Below, in pieces: positions 20,604 through 30,765 of a stretch of DNA of 57,873 nt. A program made the position numbers and the translations under genes. Position 1 is the first letter of the stretch. The number at the start of each line of letters is the position of its first letter. Origin of the DNA: Suillus spraguei (Eukaryota; Basidiomycota; Agaricomycetes; Boletales; Suillaceae). The stretch lies in assembly GCA_016800925.1 (NCBI GenBank), contig JABCPU010000410.1, positions 1-57,873 of the forward strand. Direction: 5' to 3'. The notes beneath the pieces are model-generated. The model had not been told where the DNA came from, searched no databases, and worked only from the letters and a program-made list of their open reading frames with translations.

Positions 20604-22031
20604 TTTCATATGAAGTCTGAGGAGGAGTTCTGGTGAAGTCTGGAGGGGAACTCTGGATAAACTCTAGGGCTAGACAGATCAGAAGAGCACCAACGGACTA
20701 CCAGAGGAGCGTGGGAAACACACAAGAACTATTTCCAGAGGAACAGGGAATAAGGATAAGACTACTGGGACAAGTCCCAAGTAGAATGGAATGGAGGGCG
20801 GACTGCTGGACGAAGTCCAGGGAAGGATAGGAGTGAAGCTCTAGGGGAAAGATGATCCACAGGAGATACGGGATGGGATAGGACAGGACCGGAGGACAAG
20901 GAGCGGAGCAGCGGAGCTCTGTGGATCAAGGGGGAAGTATTGCCCTACTATAGAGGAGTAGGTCTGAGATTACATAAGGAGAGTATAGGCTACTATGGAC
21001 AAAGTCCAGAGTAGAAACAAACAGAGGAAGATGACCAAAGGTAGAGCCGGAGGTGAACAGGGATAAAGACAGGAGTTGGACAAAGTCCGGAAAGCATATT
21101 ATAACAAAGGGTCAAAGGGAACCCGAGGCTTACAAGGGCCAGAGCCCAAGTGCGAGAATGTAACAGAGTTATATTGACATGAGAAGTATAGGAGGTACAA
21201 AGATGTAAGGCAGAGAATAAGTAGCAGGAAATAATCAATAGGAAAACATAAGAAACATCAATATTCAGACTGAGGTCTGCTAGAGTACAAGTCCAAGTTT
21301 ATATACTGTAGGTAGCATAATGGAAGATCAGTAAGCATAGTCCAATGCTATGTATGAACCATGTGGAAACATATTGCTAAGTACAACGGAACATAACTAA
21401 ATGAGCTTGGAGATGAGATATGTACGGAATAGATTATCAAGATGGAGACAGAGGTAACTGAGAGCCAGAGACAAGGACATACCATAAATGGGGTAATGCA
21501 CGTGGCACGGGAATATGTCCGGAGATGAATGCAGGGAGATCTGGGATCCATATAGGACATGGATGAGGATCGGATGTGGTGAGGATGTCCTGGATATCAG
21601 AGGAGGGAAAGTCTGGACTGTTGAATAGTCAAATGTTACATGGACCTTGGACATTACCAGTAGTATTAGATAAGCATGGACATACTTACAGCCACTCTTT
21701 ACTCTACCTACCTTAGTGACTTGCTAGTCTACTGAGGTGAGCATACACTACTTACACATTCATTACTTAGTACTGAGCTTACTATTGCAGTATAATACAT
21801 ACTGCAGACTGACTTACCTATTGCTGCAGGTTATGAGCCCTGCTTGATGCAGAAGAGCAAACCTTGGACGCTGAAGTATTTGGGTTGCCTAATTAGGGAA
21901 TTTGCGAAAAACAGTTTGCACAAAACAAACAACACCAAATACAGTGCCAGAGCCAGTGGATAGCAGCACCAGCACCATATTGCCTATTTTTGGAAGGCTG
22001 CCGCTGCTCTCAGTATTGAGCATCAAATATA

Positions 22032-23213
22032 ATGTCTTTCACCACTAAACTAGGAGATGACTTTCTTCGGGTACCCAAATTGACTGCAGATGGAGAAAAC
22101 TAGGTGACTTACAAGGAAAGACTGCTTTGGTCCATAGACGCTAGAGGTTTGGTTGGTTATTTGGATGGCACAACAGCAAAACTGGTAGACCCTGCAACAT
22201 TGTCAGGAAGAGGCCAGTCATGGAGTCCAACAACTGCAGATGAGTTGAAGGAAGTGGTGGAATATCAGAAGGCTATGAAAGAATGGTGACTTTGTGATGC
22301 TGTAGTCAAACAGCAGATTGCAGGTACAATCCCAGACACACTCTTTACCAGAATCAAGTCTCTCTCCATGGCAGCAGAGATCTTTACCTACTTGGCCAAC
22401 ATGTTTCAGAAGCGCTCCAGAATAATTTCTGTTGAGCTACTCCGCAAGCTGCAGGACCTGAAGTGCCAGGAGAAAGGAAACGTCCATGACCACTTTAACA
22501 AAATGCTTGCCATCAGGGAGCAATTGTCCTCAATGGGTCAAGATCTGTCAGACAACAGTTTCGCTGCAATAATTCTTGGTTCCCTGCCCACATCCTATGA
22601 CCCACACCTATCCACATTGACAGCATCAGCCAGAGTCACCAGTACAGACCTTACTCCAGATATCTTGATGGCCGCCATCATTGATGAGTATGACCGACGC
22701 ACCACAAAGGGGAAGAAATCCACACCTTCCAATGATGATGCTGCCTACACTGCAAATTCCAATGGCAAGAAGCACTGCTTCAAGGGCAAGTGTCACAACT
22801 GTGGGAAGAAAGGTCATATGAAGGCAGACTGCTGGGCTGATGGTGGAGGAAAAGCTGGGGAGAAGCCAGGCTCTAGCAAGGCCAAAGGCAGGAAGTCCGA
22901 TACAGCTGCAGCTGCCAAGGACAAGAACAATGAGGATTAACCTGAAGGTGTTTGGTTAGCGCATGGATGGGATGATGAAGTGAATTGGCTCACAGAGGTA
23001 GATGAAGATGAAGTACCTTCAATTGACGACATCCAGGATGATGATGAAGAGGCCTACACCAAGACCTTTGACTATGCTATGCTCGCCAACTCTGGTAGAG
23101 AAGATAGCGACCGCACAGAGCTATACGACTCTGGTGCCTCCTGTCATATGTCATCATACGGAGACCATTTCCAGAATTTCATGACAATCCCACCAAAGCC
23201 TATCACCACTGCC
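22032..23213 (+). pseudogene. Ty1/Copia Gag-protease N-terminal region, truncated
   Basis: One reading frame runs from the ATG at 22032 to 23213 with three in-frame stops: TAG at 22101, TGA near 22287 and TAA near 22938. It encodes MSFTTKLGDDFLRVPKLTAD, a UBN2-type Gag with VKQQIAGTIPDTLFTRIKS and DHFNKMLAIREQLSSMG, a CCHC knuckle (CHNCGKKGHMKADC near 22791-22835) and a Copia protease start (LYDSGASCHMSS, with the catalytic D-S-G). All three stops can be explained by C-to-T or G-to-A changes from codons expected in relatives (TGG, CGA, CAA). The frame is cut at 23213 by another LTR; integrase and reverse transcriptase are missing. Confidence 0.88.
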
Positions 23214-23977
23214 TGTTACAAGAACACCTTCTTGTGCCCCTACTATCATTTTTCCTCCTATGTGTCGCTGTCTACTCTCGTCCCGACAAGGCCTCCATCC
23301 TCGTCCTCTGCTACCTTGTCTGGCTTGCCGTTGTCACCCCTTATCTCGCCTACGCTCATCTCCTCCATCGCCGCTGAACATGCCCTCTTTGTGTGCCTTC
23401 TACCTACTCTGTGCTTATACGCGCTGTAAAGATACAACCTAGCTTGGGCTGTAGATAAACCACTGCCTAAACTAGTATGTTAGTCTTGCGCTCTGTCTAG
23501 TCTGCTTCACTTGTAAGAACAAGAGCGTTCAACCCTAAAGGGGGATGCCTATTTAGTATGGTCAAGTTCGAGTCTAACTTATTTGCGAAACAAGCGTTGA
23601 GGTCAGCGGTAAGTTGCCGCGGTCATACAGCTGGAACTAGCGTCGTGAGTAGCGGTGCTACCATTGTCGAGATAAGGTCAGTAACAGTAGTGTTGAGCGA
23701 GCGATGTCAAGCGGTGGTCTCAGCGGTAGCGGTAAGGTTGCAAGCAGTGCAATGAAACAGTAAAGAAGTCCACGGTACTTTCAGTGGTAAAGTAGCGGTC
23801 CATGAGAAGTTCAGTCAAAGTAACAATCAAAAGTCCAGCGGTAACAGAGAACGAGCGTGATGTATTAATGAGCGATAAGGAAACTTTAAAGACTATGTCC
23901 ACTACTGGGTAGATCCAGAGCTAGACAATAATCCTGACCTATAGTACATGCAATGGGGTAAAATCAGGTACTGTATC
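23214..23977 (+). mobile_element. LTR of a third family, truncated on the right
   Basis: It starts TGTTACAAGAAC exactly where the Copia frame breaks and includes GGGGGATGCCTATTTAG and GGGGTAAAATCAGGTACTG. The same sequence is present in reverse at 37355-38515, where it continues beyond GTACTGTATC, so here it is cut by the Gypsy LTR that starts at 23978. A start-only copy is at 38516. Coding content is nil. Confidence 0.65.
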
Positions 23978-24452
23978 TGTTATGAACTGGGATGGCGTCA
24001 CCAGTGACAGTGAAAAGACACAGACGGTCTGCTGGGAAGTTCTACAATGTCCAGAAGAGGACAAGGTGAAAGTACAAGGAATGCGTTCCAAGTACTATCA
24101 AGGGTTCGGCCTCAAAGACAAGTCTAAGAGGTTCTTACAAGAATAGAGACTAAGGCTAAGGAGTGCTTAGACTTAGAGACGATTCAAGATGACTTAGGTT
24201 GGAGACCTAAGCGAAGGACGTTCCAGGTAAAACCAAGTAAGATTAAAGTAAAGTATACAGGCATAGTACAATGTGCTTAAATAAGCCAATATGTGCGCAT
24301 GGACCAAAAGAGACGTGAGAATGTATGTGCATATCCAAAGAAGGAAGGCAACTATAGTACAGATGCGTTGAGCATATGAGTCAGAGTCACGTTACGTAAT
24401 ATACAAAGTAAAGGGGATGAGAAAATGAATAGGGGTACGTACGACTGTAACA
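23978..24452 (-). mobile_element. 3' LTR (family A) of the partial chromovirus copy
   Basis: 475 bp, TGTTATGAACTGGG...GACTGTAACA. The adjoining bases (24453-24463, TTACCCCCTTT) read on the minus strand as a polypurine tract ending AAAGGGGGTAA directly before the LTR, which fixes it as the 3' LTR of a minus-strand element. Confidence 0.85.
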
Positions 24453-24484
24453 TTACCCCCTTTTTACATGTAAAGTCACCGACT

Positions 24485-25965
24485 TTACTCGTCCTGATTA
24501 GCATAATAGATGGGATCGTTGCTATACTCATAGTCTTTGTCAAGGAATGATCCACTCCTCATATACTCAGCTTCTTCTGCACCAGCACGTCGTTTAGAAT
24601 CCTGCCTTTCTGCTGCTTGAATCCATTCATCGTCAAGCTGTCGTTCCCAAGAACGAAGTGCATCGTAGAACCCATCATCCTTCCAGGTTAAAGTGAACGG
24701 AGGAGTTCCGACTTGTTGAGGACAGTAGATGGATAAGTGAGTGGGCGACCAATATTGACAGACCCCGCACTGGTACTCCGCGCAATTCTTCTGATGATGA
24801 CCAAGTAGTCCGCAGACGCGACATTTCATGTTTTCATCAGGGTTGGAGTGTGCTTTTCGAAGTGGAGTTGGGGCAACCATATGGCAGTGGGGGCTCGTAG
24901 AATGTGTGCATTTCTTTCCTTGTTTACGAGTAATGTGTCTGAGGGCTTGCTCATTGCTAGAGCGGATGTCATCGATTTGATGATCATCGATGGTGTAAAT
25001 GGAGGGTGCTGGCATTACGACGGCTGCAGCAATTAACTCATCTGGGTCTGAAGATGTGGTAGGCCCTAGAGCTTCTACAAGGATGGGGATAGTAGAGTTG
25101 ATATTGGGAGGAATGACCATAGGGGGATGGATGTGGAGGTCTTTCAGCAGTTGACCAAGCGCGTTAACTTCGACGGACTTGTTATCTACTTCTTTTATCA
25201 CACGATTCCCGAGCGCAATAATCTCAGCAAGCTCGTGGTGTAGTGCATTATTTATGACCACTTTTTTATGCGTGGCATGGCATTCGGTGAATAGATGAGG
25301 AGGTTCTGTGTCCTCATTGAGTATGACGGTAGCATTGATTGGCGATGGCGTAGGTTGCGTTTCATAATGGTGGATGGTGTCGATTAAGCAAGCTACCAGT
25401 CCTCTTGCTTCTCTAGAGTCGACCGTTGCCCCTTCAAGCTCCCCGATGATGGCGTCAGCTGTGTTATTGGCTTCCTGAACAGCAGCGAGTAAGCCAGTAA
25501 GGGCAGCGATATTAGAATGAGTGCCTGAATCGCAGGTGGAAGGAGCAGGAATTGGGAGTGGATCTTTTTGCGGAGAGGGAGGTCTCGCCACGCCTGCTCG
25601 ATGCTCGGCCACGATGTGAATAGCCATCTCAACATCAGCCTTAAAAGAATCAGGAAGGAGAAGCAGCCTGTAAGAGCGAATGCGTTTCTGGCAGTGTAAG
25701 ATTTGTTGAAGGATAGCATCATCTTGAACATCGTGGCATATGGTTTCAATGAGGGTGGCTGTGCGGATGATGTTGGTGAGGAGGATAGTGATGAACGCAT
25801 CCTTGCTGGTAAGGATCTTTCAATCTCGGTTGCATGTCCAGGGCAGAGGAGGGCGGCTTCAACGAAGGAGTTTCCGTCAATGTTTCTGATGAGGTCAGCA
25901 TAATGGTCAGTGGTGGTGTATGTTTCTTCAGTGACAGGGTGAATGTAAGCAATGAGGAAGTTCAT
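24485..25965 (-). pseudogene. Downstream double-zinc-knuckle ORF, partial copy (one frameshift)
   Basis: Minus-strand frame starting MNFLIAYIHPVTEETY at 25965. One frameshift in the first ~70 codons (about 25750-25870) leads into the open frame that ends at 24485. It is collinear with the intact 490-residue protein at 27893-29365: AILCEGHA/ALLCPGHA, RRIRAY-like helix, ARPPSPQ, DLHIHPPM, PLRKAHSNPDENMKCR, two zinc knuckles (C-x2-C-x4-H-x4-C and C-x2-C-x6-H-x4-C) and the acidic tail NDPIYYANQDE. The middle is strongly diverged while the zinc region and both ends are kept, suggesting past selection on the protein. Confidence 0.8.
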
Positions 25966-26009
25966 TTCGACGAGTTTAGTTGATCAAGCGTTTGTGCGGT
26001 TTGATTGAC

Positions 26010-27386
26010 TAAAAGAATAATCAAAGGGAGTGTTGCTTCTTATAAGCGTTCAGAATTCAAGCGGAGGTCTTCAAATTCTTTTCTGGGAGCCATTCGTTAT
26101 CTCCCGATGAATATCATTTCCAGGAAACACGATAGCATCAGCGAATGCCAGTTCCTTTGTGAGAAAGAATTGCTTCTACTTTGTATTCTTCTTCTTCTTC
26201 GATAATGTCAGGTGGTGGTTCGGGGAAGTTCGGGCCGTGTACGTCTGTTTCGCTATAGGATGATAAGACAGAAGCATGGAAAGTGGGATGAATTTTCCAT
26301 TGTGGAGGGAGTTTGAGCATGAATGTGATGGGCGATAAGACATCAATGATCGGGAACGGTCCATATCGTTTCAGCGCAAGTTTCCATGATGGGAGTTTGA
26401 GTCTAAGATTAGTAGCAGATAGCCAGACCTTATCTCCGATCTTCCATGGAGTGTACTTTTCTCCTCGGGATCGTTCAGCAATTGTTTGCATCGCAATGTT
26501 ATGGCAGGCGATTGCTTCTTCTCTTATCTTCTGCAGGGATTGTACTTGATCTTCTGCTGCAGGGACGGACGAGTCAGGAATCAGGTGAGGGATGGTGCAT
26601 GGTTCGTATCCCATCATCAGATAGAAAGGTGATGCATTTCTTGCATCATGTTTTCAGTGGTTGTGGACAAATTCGGCAATTGGTAGATGTTCTACCCAAT
26701 CTTCAGGATTATTGCGGCAATAGATGCGCAAGTACGTTTCTAGTTCTTGATTGAGCCTCTCAGTTTGACCATCAGTCTGAGGGTGATAAGCCGTGGATGG
26801 GGCGATGACGTAGTCGAGAAGTCGGGCAAGCTCCTTTGAGAAGCGAGATAGGAATTGCGGGCCTTGATCCGAGATGACTTTGTCATGGAGTCCAAATCGA
26901 TGGTAGACGTGTTTCAAGAATAGTTTAGCAATGCCTTCAGAAGTGACAGTTTTCAGACAAGGGATCATAATTACCCCCTTCATAAGGCCATGGTCTACCA
27001 TGACCATTATACTGTCAAAGCCTCCAGAGATGGGGAGGTCAGTGATAAGATCGACAGAGACCTGAGAGAAAGGTCGAGTCGCAGATGAGGGGATCAGGGC
27101 AAGCGGAGGTCGAACAGGATGCGTATCCGCTTTCATTTGCTGACAAAGGGCACAACCCTCTACATATTTCTGAATATAAGAGCCCATAGCAGGCCACCAG
27201 GCTTCTCGTTTGATGAGTTCTTCAGTTTTGAATCTACCGGGATGCCCCGCAGTGGGATGATCATGATACCTTTTCAGGATATCGGGACGATGGGCTGGTG
27301 GAATGTAGGCACGATCCTTAAAATAGAGGACGTTCTCCTCAATGTTCCAATCGGCGAGTGCCAACTTCATAGGAGGAAGACACACG
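26010..27386 (-). pseudogene. Chromovirus integrase, partial copy
   Basis: From 27385 down: ADWNIEENVLYFKDRAYIP, an HHCC-type zinc site (GHPGRFKTEELIKREAW with CALCQQM), the DDE core (D in VDLITDLP, D in KVISDQGPQF, E in QTERLNQELE), GPFPIIDVLSP and a C-terminal chromodomain ending near 26010. It has in-frame stops, for example a TGA near 26654 where the second copy has CGA, and TGA codons in the chromodomain. It is abruptly cut at 27386 by the LTR of the full-length copy. The upstream gag and reverse transcriptase are not present beyond that insertion. Confidence 0.88.
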
Positions 27387-27860
27387 TGTTACGCACTGGG
27401 ATGGCGTCACCAGCGACAGTGAAAAGACACTGACGGTCTGCTGGGAGTTCTTACAATGTTCAAAAGAGAACAAGGTGAAAGTACAAGGAACGCGTTCCGA
27501 GTACGATCAAGGGTTCGGCCTCAAAGACAAGTCTAAGAGGTATCCGCGAGAATAGAGACTAAGGCTAAGGAGTGCTTAGACTTAGAGACGATTCAAGACG
27601 ACTTAGGTTGGAGACCTAAGCGAAGGAGATTCCAGGTAAAACCCAGTAAGATTAAAGTAGCGAATCTACTACAAGTACACTGTGCTTAAATAGGCCAATA
27701 TGTGCGCACAGACCAAGAGAGACGTGAGAACGTAAGTGCGTATCCAAAGGAGGAAGGCAACTATAGTACAGATGCGTTGAGCATATGAGTCAGAGTCATG
27801 TTACGTAATATACAAGGTAAATAAAGTAGAAAATGTATAGGGGCACGTACGATTGTAACA
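27387..27860 (-). repeat. 3' LTR of the full-length chromovirus
   Basis: 474 bp, TGTTACGCACTGGG...GATTGTAACA; same family as 16549, 23978 and 34491. Confidence 0.9.
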
Positions 27861-27892
27861 TTACCCCCTCTTTACACGTAAAGTCACCGACT

Positions 27893-29365
27893 TCACTCAT
27901 CTTGATTCGCATAGTAAACGGGATCATCGCTGAACTCGTAGTCTTCATCATCAGCAAACGATCCGCTCATCATGTACTTGGCTTCTTCTAGACCAGCGCG
28001 GCGTTTAGAGTCCCTCTTCTTCTCTGCCTGAGTATGTTCATCGTCGAGCTGTTTCTCCCAAGTACGAAGTGCGTCATAGAATCCTTCATCCTTCCAGGTT
28101 AACTCGAAAGGAGGGGGTCCAACTCGGTGAGGACAGTAAAGGGATAAGTGGGTAGGCGACCAATATCTGCAAACCTTGCATTGATATTCCGCACAATTCT
28201 TTTGACGATGTCCTAACAACCCACAGATGCGGCATTTCATATTTTCGTCAGGGTTGGAATGGGCTTTGCGTAAGGGAGATGGAGAAATGATGGGCGTAGG
28301 GCTAGTGGACCTGGCGCGCTTCTTTCCCTTATTTTTCCTCATACGTTTTAAAGCAAGAGTATTGGCTCGCTTAAGTTGCGCTTGCTGAGCAGGGGATAAC
28401 GTATATGCCGATGTAGGGAGGTCCGGGGTGACTGCTCGTTCGGCAGCCGCAAGGAGTTCGTCAGAGGAAGAGGGAGAGGTTATGCCAAAGTCTTTTACTA
28501 AGACTGGCGAGACGGGGTCCATCGGACCGAATGATGCCGGGATAGACATTGGAGGATGTATGTGAAGATCACGGAGTCGGGGGCCGAGTGTTACCAACTC
28601 AGTAGCAGGAATACCGAGTAGTTTAGTGGCCTCACACTGCTCCTTAGTGCAGGGTTCATACAACCAATCGGGACAGTCAAGAGAAGTCGTAACGAGAGGT
28701 GACGAGGTTGGTTGTGCGATGGGAGAAGGAGTTCGAGGGGATGCAAGATCAGCTTGCGTTTGTTGTAAGTCAGTGATAGCTCCTTCTACTACGCGTCTGG
28801 CCGCTCTAGTTTCAGTGACCAATCGCTGGATGGTGTCGACGACCGTGTTGGTGAGTTGTCCAATTTCTTGCACAGCAGTGTATAGGCCAGTAAAGGCATC
28901 AAGACTAGAATAAATGCTCGAAGAAGTGGGTGCTGGGATAGGAAGTGGCGTATCTCCTTGCGGAGAGGGAGGTCGAGCAATGCCTGCTCGACGCTCGGCA
29001 ATGATGTGAATAGCTTCTTCAACATCATTCTTAAAGGAATCGGGAAGTAACAGCATAGCGTAAGCACGAATGCGTTTCTGAAGATGAATGAAACGGTGGC
29101 GGAGTGTGATGTCTGTAGTTTCTTTAGCGGTGGCTTCGATGAGGGCCGCGGTGCGGATGATGTTAACAAGGAGTAGGGCAGGGAATGCACCTCTTTCGGT
29201 GAGGATTCTGTCAATTTCGAGGGCATGTCCCTCACAGAGGATGGCGGCTTCAATGTAAGAGGTGTTGTCGATTTCTGCGGTGAGAGTTCCATATTGTTCA
29301 GTTTCAGAGTCGGAGTCGTTGGTGGTGGCGACGACGGGTGTGATGTAAGCAGTGGGGAAAGGCAT
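27893..29365 (-). CDS. Extra ORF of chromovirus: 490-residue double-zinc-knuckle protein
   Basis: An uninterrupted 490-codon frame starts 55 bases after the integrase stop and ends just before the polypurine tract. The N-terminal ~110 residues are helical and Ala/Leu-rich. A Pro/Ser/Thr linker (ARPPSPQGDTPLPIPAP) and a possible coiled coil (about 160-220) follow, then a basic stretch (RKNKGKKRARSTS). Residues 378-391 form CRICGLLGHRQKNC (C-x2-C-x4-H-x4-C) and 396-411 form CKVCRYWSPTHLSLYC (C-x2-C-x6-H-x4-C). The C terminus is charged with an acidic end. Zinc knuckles suggest nucleic-acid binding, but the element already has its own knuckle in Gag, so this is not simply a displaced Gag. It has no membrane segment, so it is not an envelope protein. 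Translation could use its own mRNA or reinitiation. Function unknown. Confidence 0.85.
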   Translation of the reverse strand: MPFPTAYITPVVATTNDSDSETEQYGTLTAEIDNTSYIEAAILCEGHALEIDRILTERGAFPALLLVNIIRTAALIEATAKETTDITLRHRFIHLQKRIRAYAMLLLPDSFKNDVEEAIHIIAERRAGIARPPSPQGDTPLPIPAPTSSSIYSSLDAFTGLYTAVQEIGQLTNTVVDTIQRLVTETRAARRVVEGAITDLQQTQADLASPRTPSPIAQPTSSPLVTTSLDCPDWLYEPCTKEQCEATKLLGIPATELVTLGPRLRDLHIHPPMSIPASFGPMDPVSPVLVKDFGITSPSSSDELLAAAERAVTPDLPTSAYTLSPAQQAQLKRANTLALKRMRKNKGKKRARSTSPTPIISPSPLRKAHSNPDENMKCRICGLLGHRQKNCAEYQCKVCRYWSPTHLSLYCPHRVGPPPFELTWKDEGFYDALRTWEKQLDDEHTQAEKKRDSKRRAGLEEAKYMMSGSFADDEDYEFSDDPVYYANQDE

Positions 29366-29420
29366 TTCAAGATAGTAGTTAATCAGGTGCTTGACGCGAG
29401 TTGATTTGACTGAAGAATAG

Positions 29421-30750
29421 TCAGAGGGCGTGTTGCTTCTTATAAGCGTTCAAGATTCGAGCGGAGTTCTTCAAGTTCTTTTCCGGGAGCCATTCATTAT
29501 CTCCCGATGAGTATCCTTTCCATGAAACAAGATATCGTCGGCGATTGCCGGTTCCTTTGTGAGAAAGAATTGCTTCAATTTCATATTCTTCCTCCTCTTC
29601 GATGATGTCAGTTGGTGGTTCGGGGAAATTCGGGCCGTGTACGTCCGTTTTGCTATAGGACGATAAGACAGAAGCGTGGAACGTGGGGTGAATCTTCCAT
29701 TGCGGAGGAAGTTTGAGCGTAAACGTGATAGGAGATAAGACATCGATGATCGGGAAAGGTCCATATCGTTTCGGGGCGAGTTTCCTTGATGGGAGCTTGA
29801 GTCTAAGATTAGCGGCAGATAGCCAGACCTTATCTCCGATCTTCCATGGGGTGTACTTATCTCCTCGGGATCGTTCGGCCATTGTCTGCATTGCAATGTT
29901 ATGGCAGGCGATTGCTTCTTCTCTTATCTTCTGCAGAGATCGTACTCGATCTTCTGCTGCGGGGACGGATGAGTCAGGGATAAGGTGAGGGATGGCGCGT
30001 GGTTCATATCCCATCATTAGATAGAACGGTGATGCATTCCTTGCATCATGTTTTCGGTGGTTGTGGACGAATTCAGCGATTGGTAGGTGTTCTACCCAAT
30101 CTCCAGGGTTGTTGCGACAATAAATGCGTAGATATGTTTCGAGTTCTTGATTTAGCCTCTCAGTTTGACCATCTGTCTGCGGGTGATAAGCCGTGGATGG
30201 AGCAATGACGTAGTCGAGAAGTCGGGCAAGTTCCTTAGAGAAGCGAGATAGGAATTGCGGGCCTCGATCTGAGATGACTTTGTCGTGGAGTCCAAATCGT
30301 CGGTAAACATGTTTTAAAAACAGCTTAGCCACACCTTCTGAAGTGATGGTTTTCAAACAAGGAATAATAATTACCCCCTTCGTAAGGCCATGGTCTACCA
30401 CGACCATGATACTGTCAAAGCCGCCAGAGACAGGGAGGTCAGTGATGAGATCAACAGAGACCTGAGAGAACGGGCGGACGGCCGACGAGGGAATGGGCGT
30501 GAGCGGGGGCCGAACAGGGTGAGTATCCGCTTTCATTTGCTGACAAAGGGAGCAACCCTCAACATACTTCCATATATAAGAGCCCATTGCAGGCCACCAG
30601 GCTTCTCGTTTTACGAGTTCTTCAGTTTTGAATCTACCGGGGTGTCCTGCGGTGGATGATCATGATACCTTTTAAGGATATCAGAGCGGAGCGCCGGAGG
30701 AATATAGGCTCGATTCTTAAAATAGAGGACGTTCTCCTCAATCTTCCAAT
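29421..30750 (-). pseudogene. Integrase with chromodomain (full-length copy)
   Basis: An open frame from 30587 to 29421 carries WKYVEGCSLCQQMKADTHP, the DDE core (D in VDLITDLP, D in KVISDRGPQF, E in QTERLNQELE), the GPFPIIDVLSP module and a chromodomain (RRRYLVSWKGYSSGDNEWLP). The zinc-binding N-terminal part upstream is in another frame: near 30655 this copy reads CATCCACCG where the partial copy reads CATCCCACTG, so one C of a run is missing. All catalytic residues are present. Chromodomains of this class target integration to heterochromatin. Confidence 0.88.
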
Positions 30751-30765
30751 CAGAGAGTGCCGACT

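Larger units (their letters stand above)
19296..21640 (+). mobile_element. 5' LTR of the Copia element (family 2), split by an insertion
   Basis: The first part, 19296-19433, starts TGTTACGGCCATGTC and carries GGGGCTTGGCCTCAGC...GTGCCCCTT. The second part resumes at 20604 with TTTCATATGAAGTCTGAGG and runs to about 21640, matching 35083-36259 along most of its length. In the copy at 4688 the two sequences are contiguous (CCCTAATTTCATATG), which proves the interruption. The Copia internal region begins shortly afterwards. The exact 3' end of the LTR is uncertain. Confidence 0.75.

Noticed and set aside
23214..23450. Extension of the Copia frame to 23429
   Set aside because: After 23213 the frame is read through LTR sequence starting TGTTACAAG; it is not Copia protein.
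28626..28913. Plus-strand frame opposite the extra chromovirus ORF
   Set aside because: The minus-strand frame is 490 codons, conserved in a second copy and holds zinc motifs; the plus frame is its shadow.
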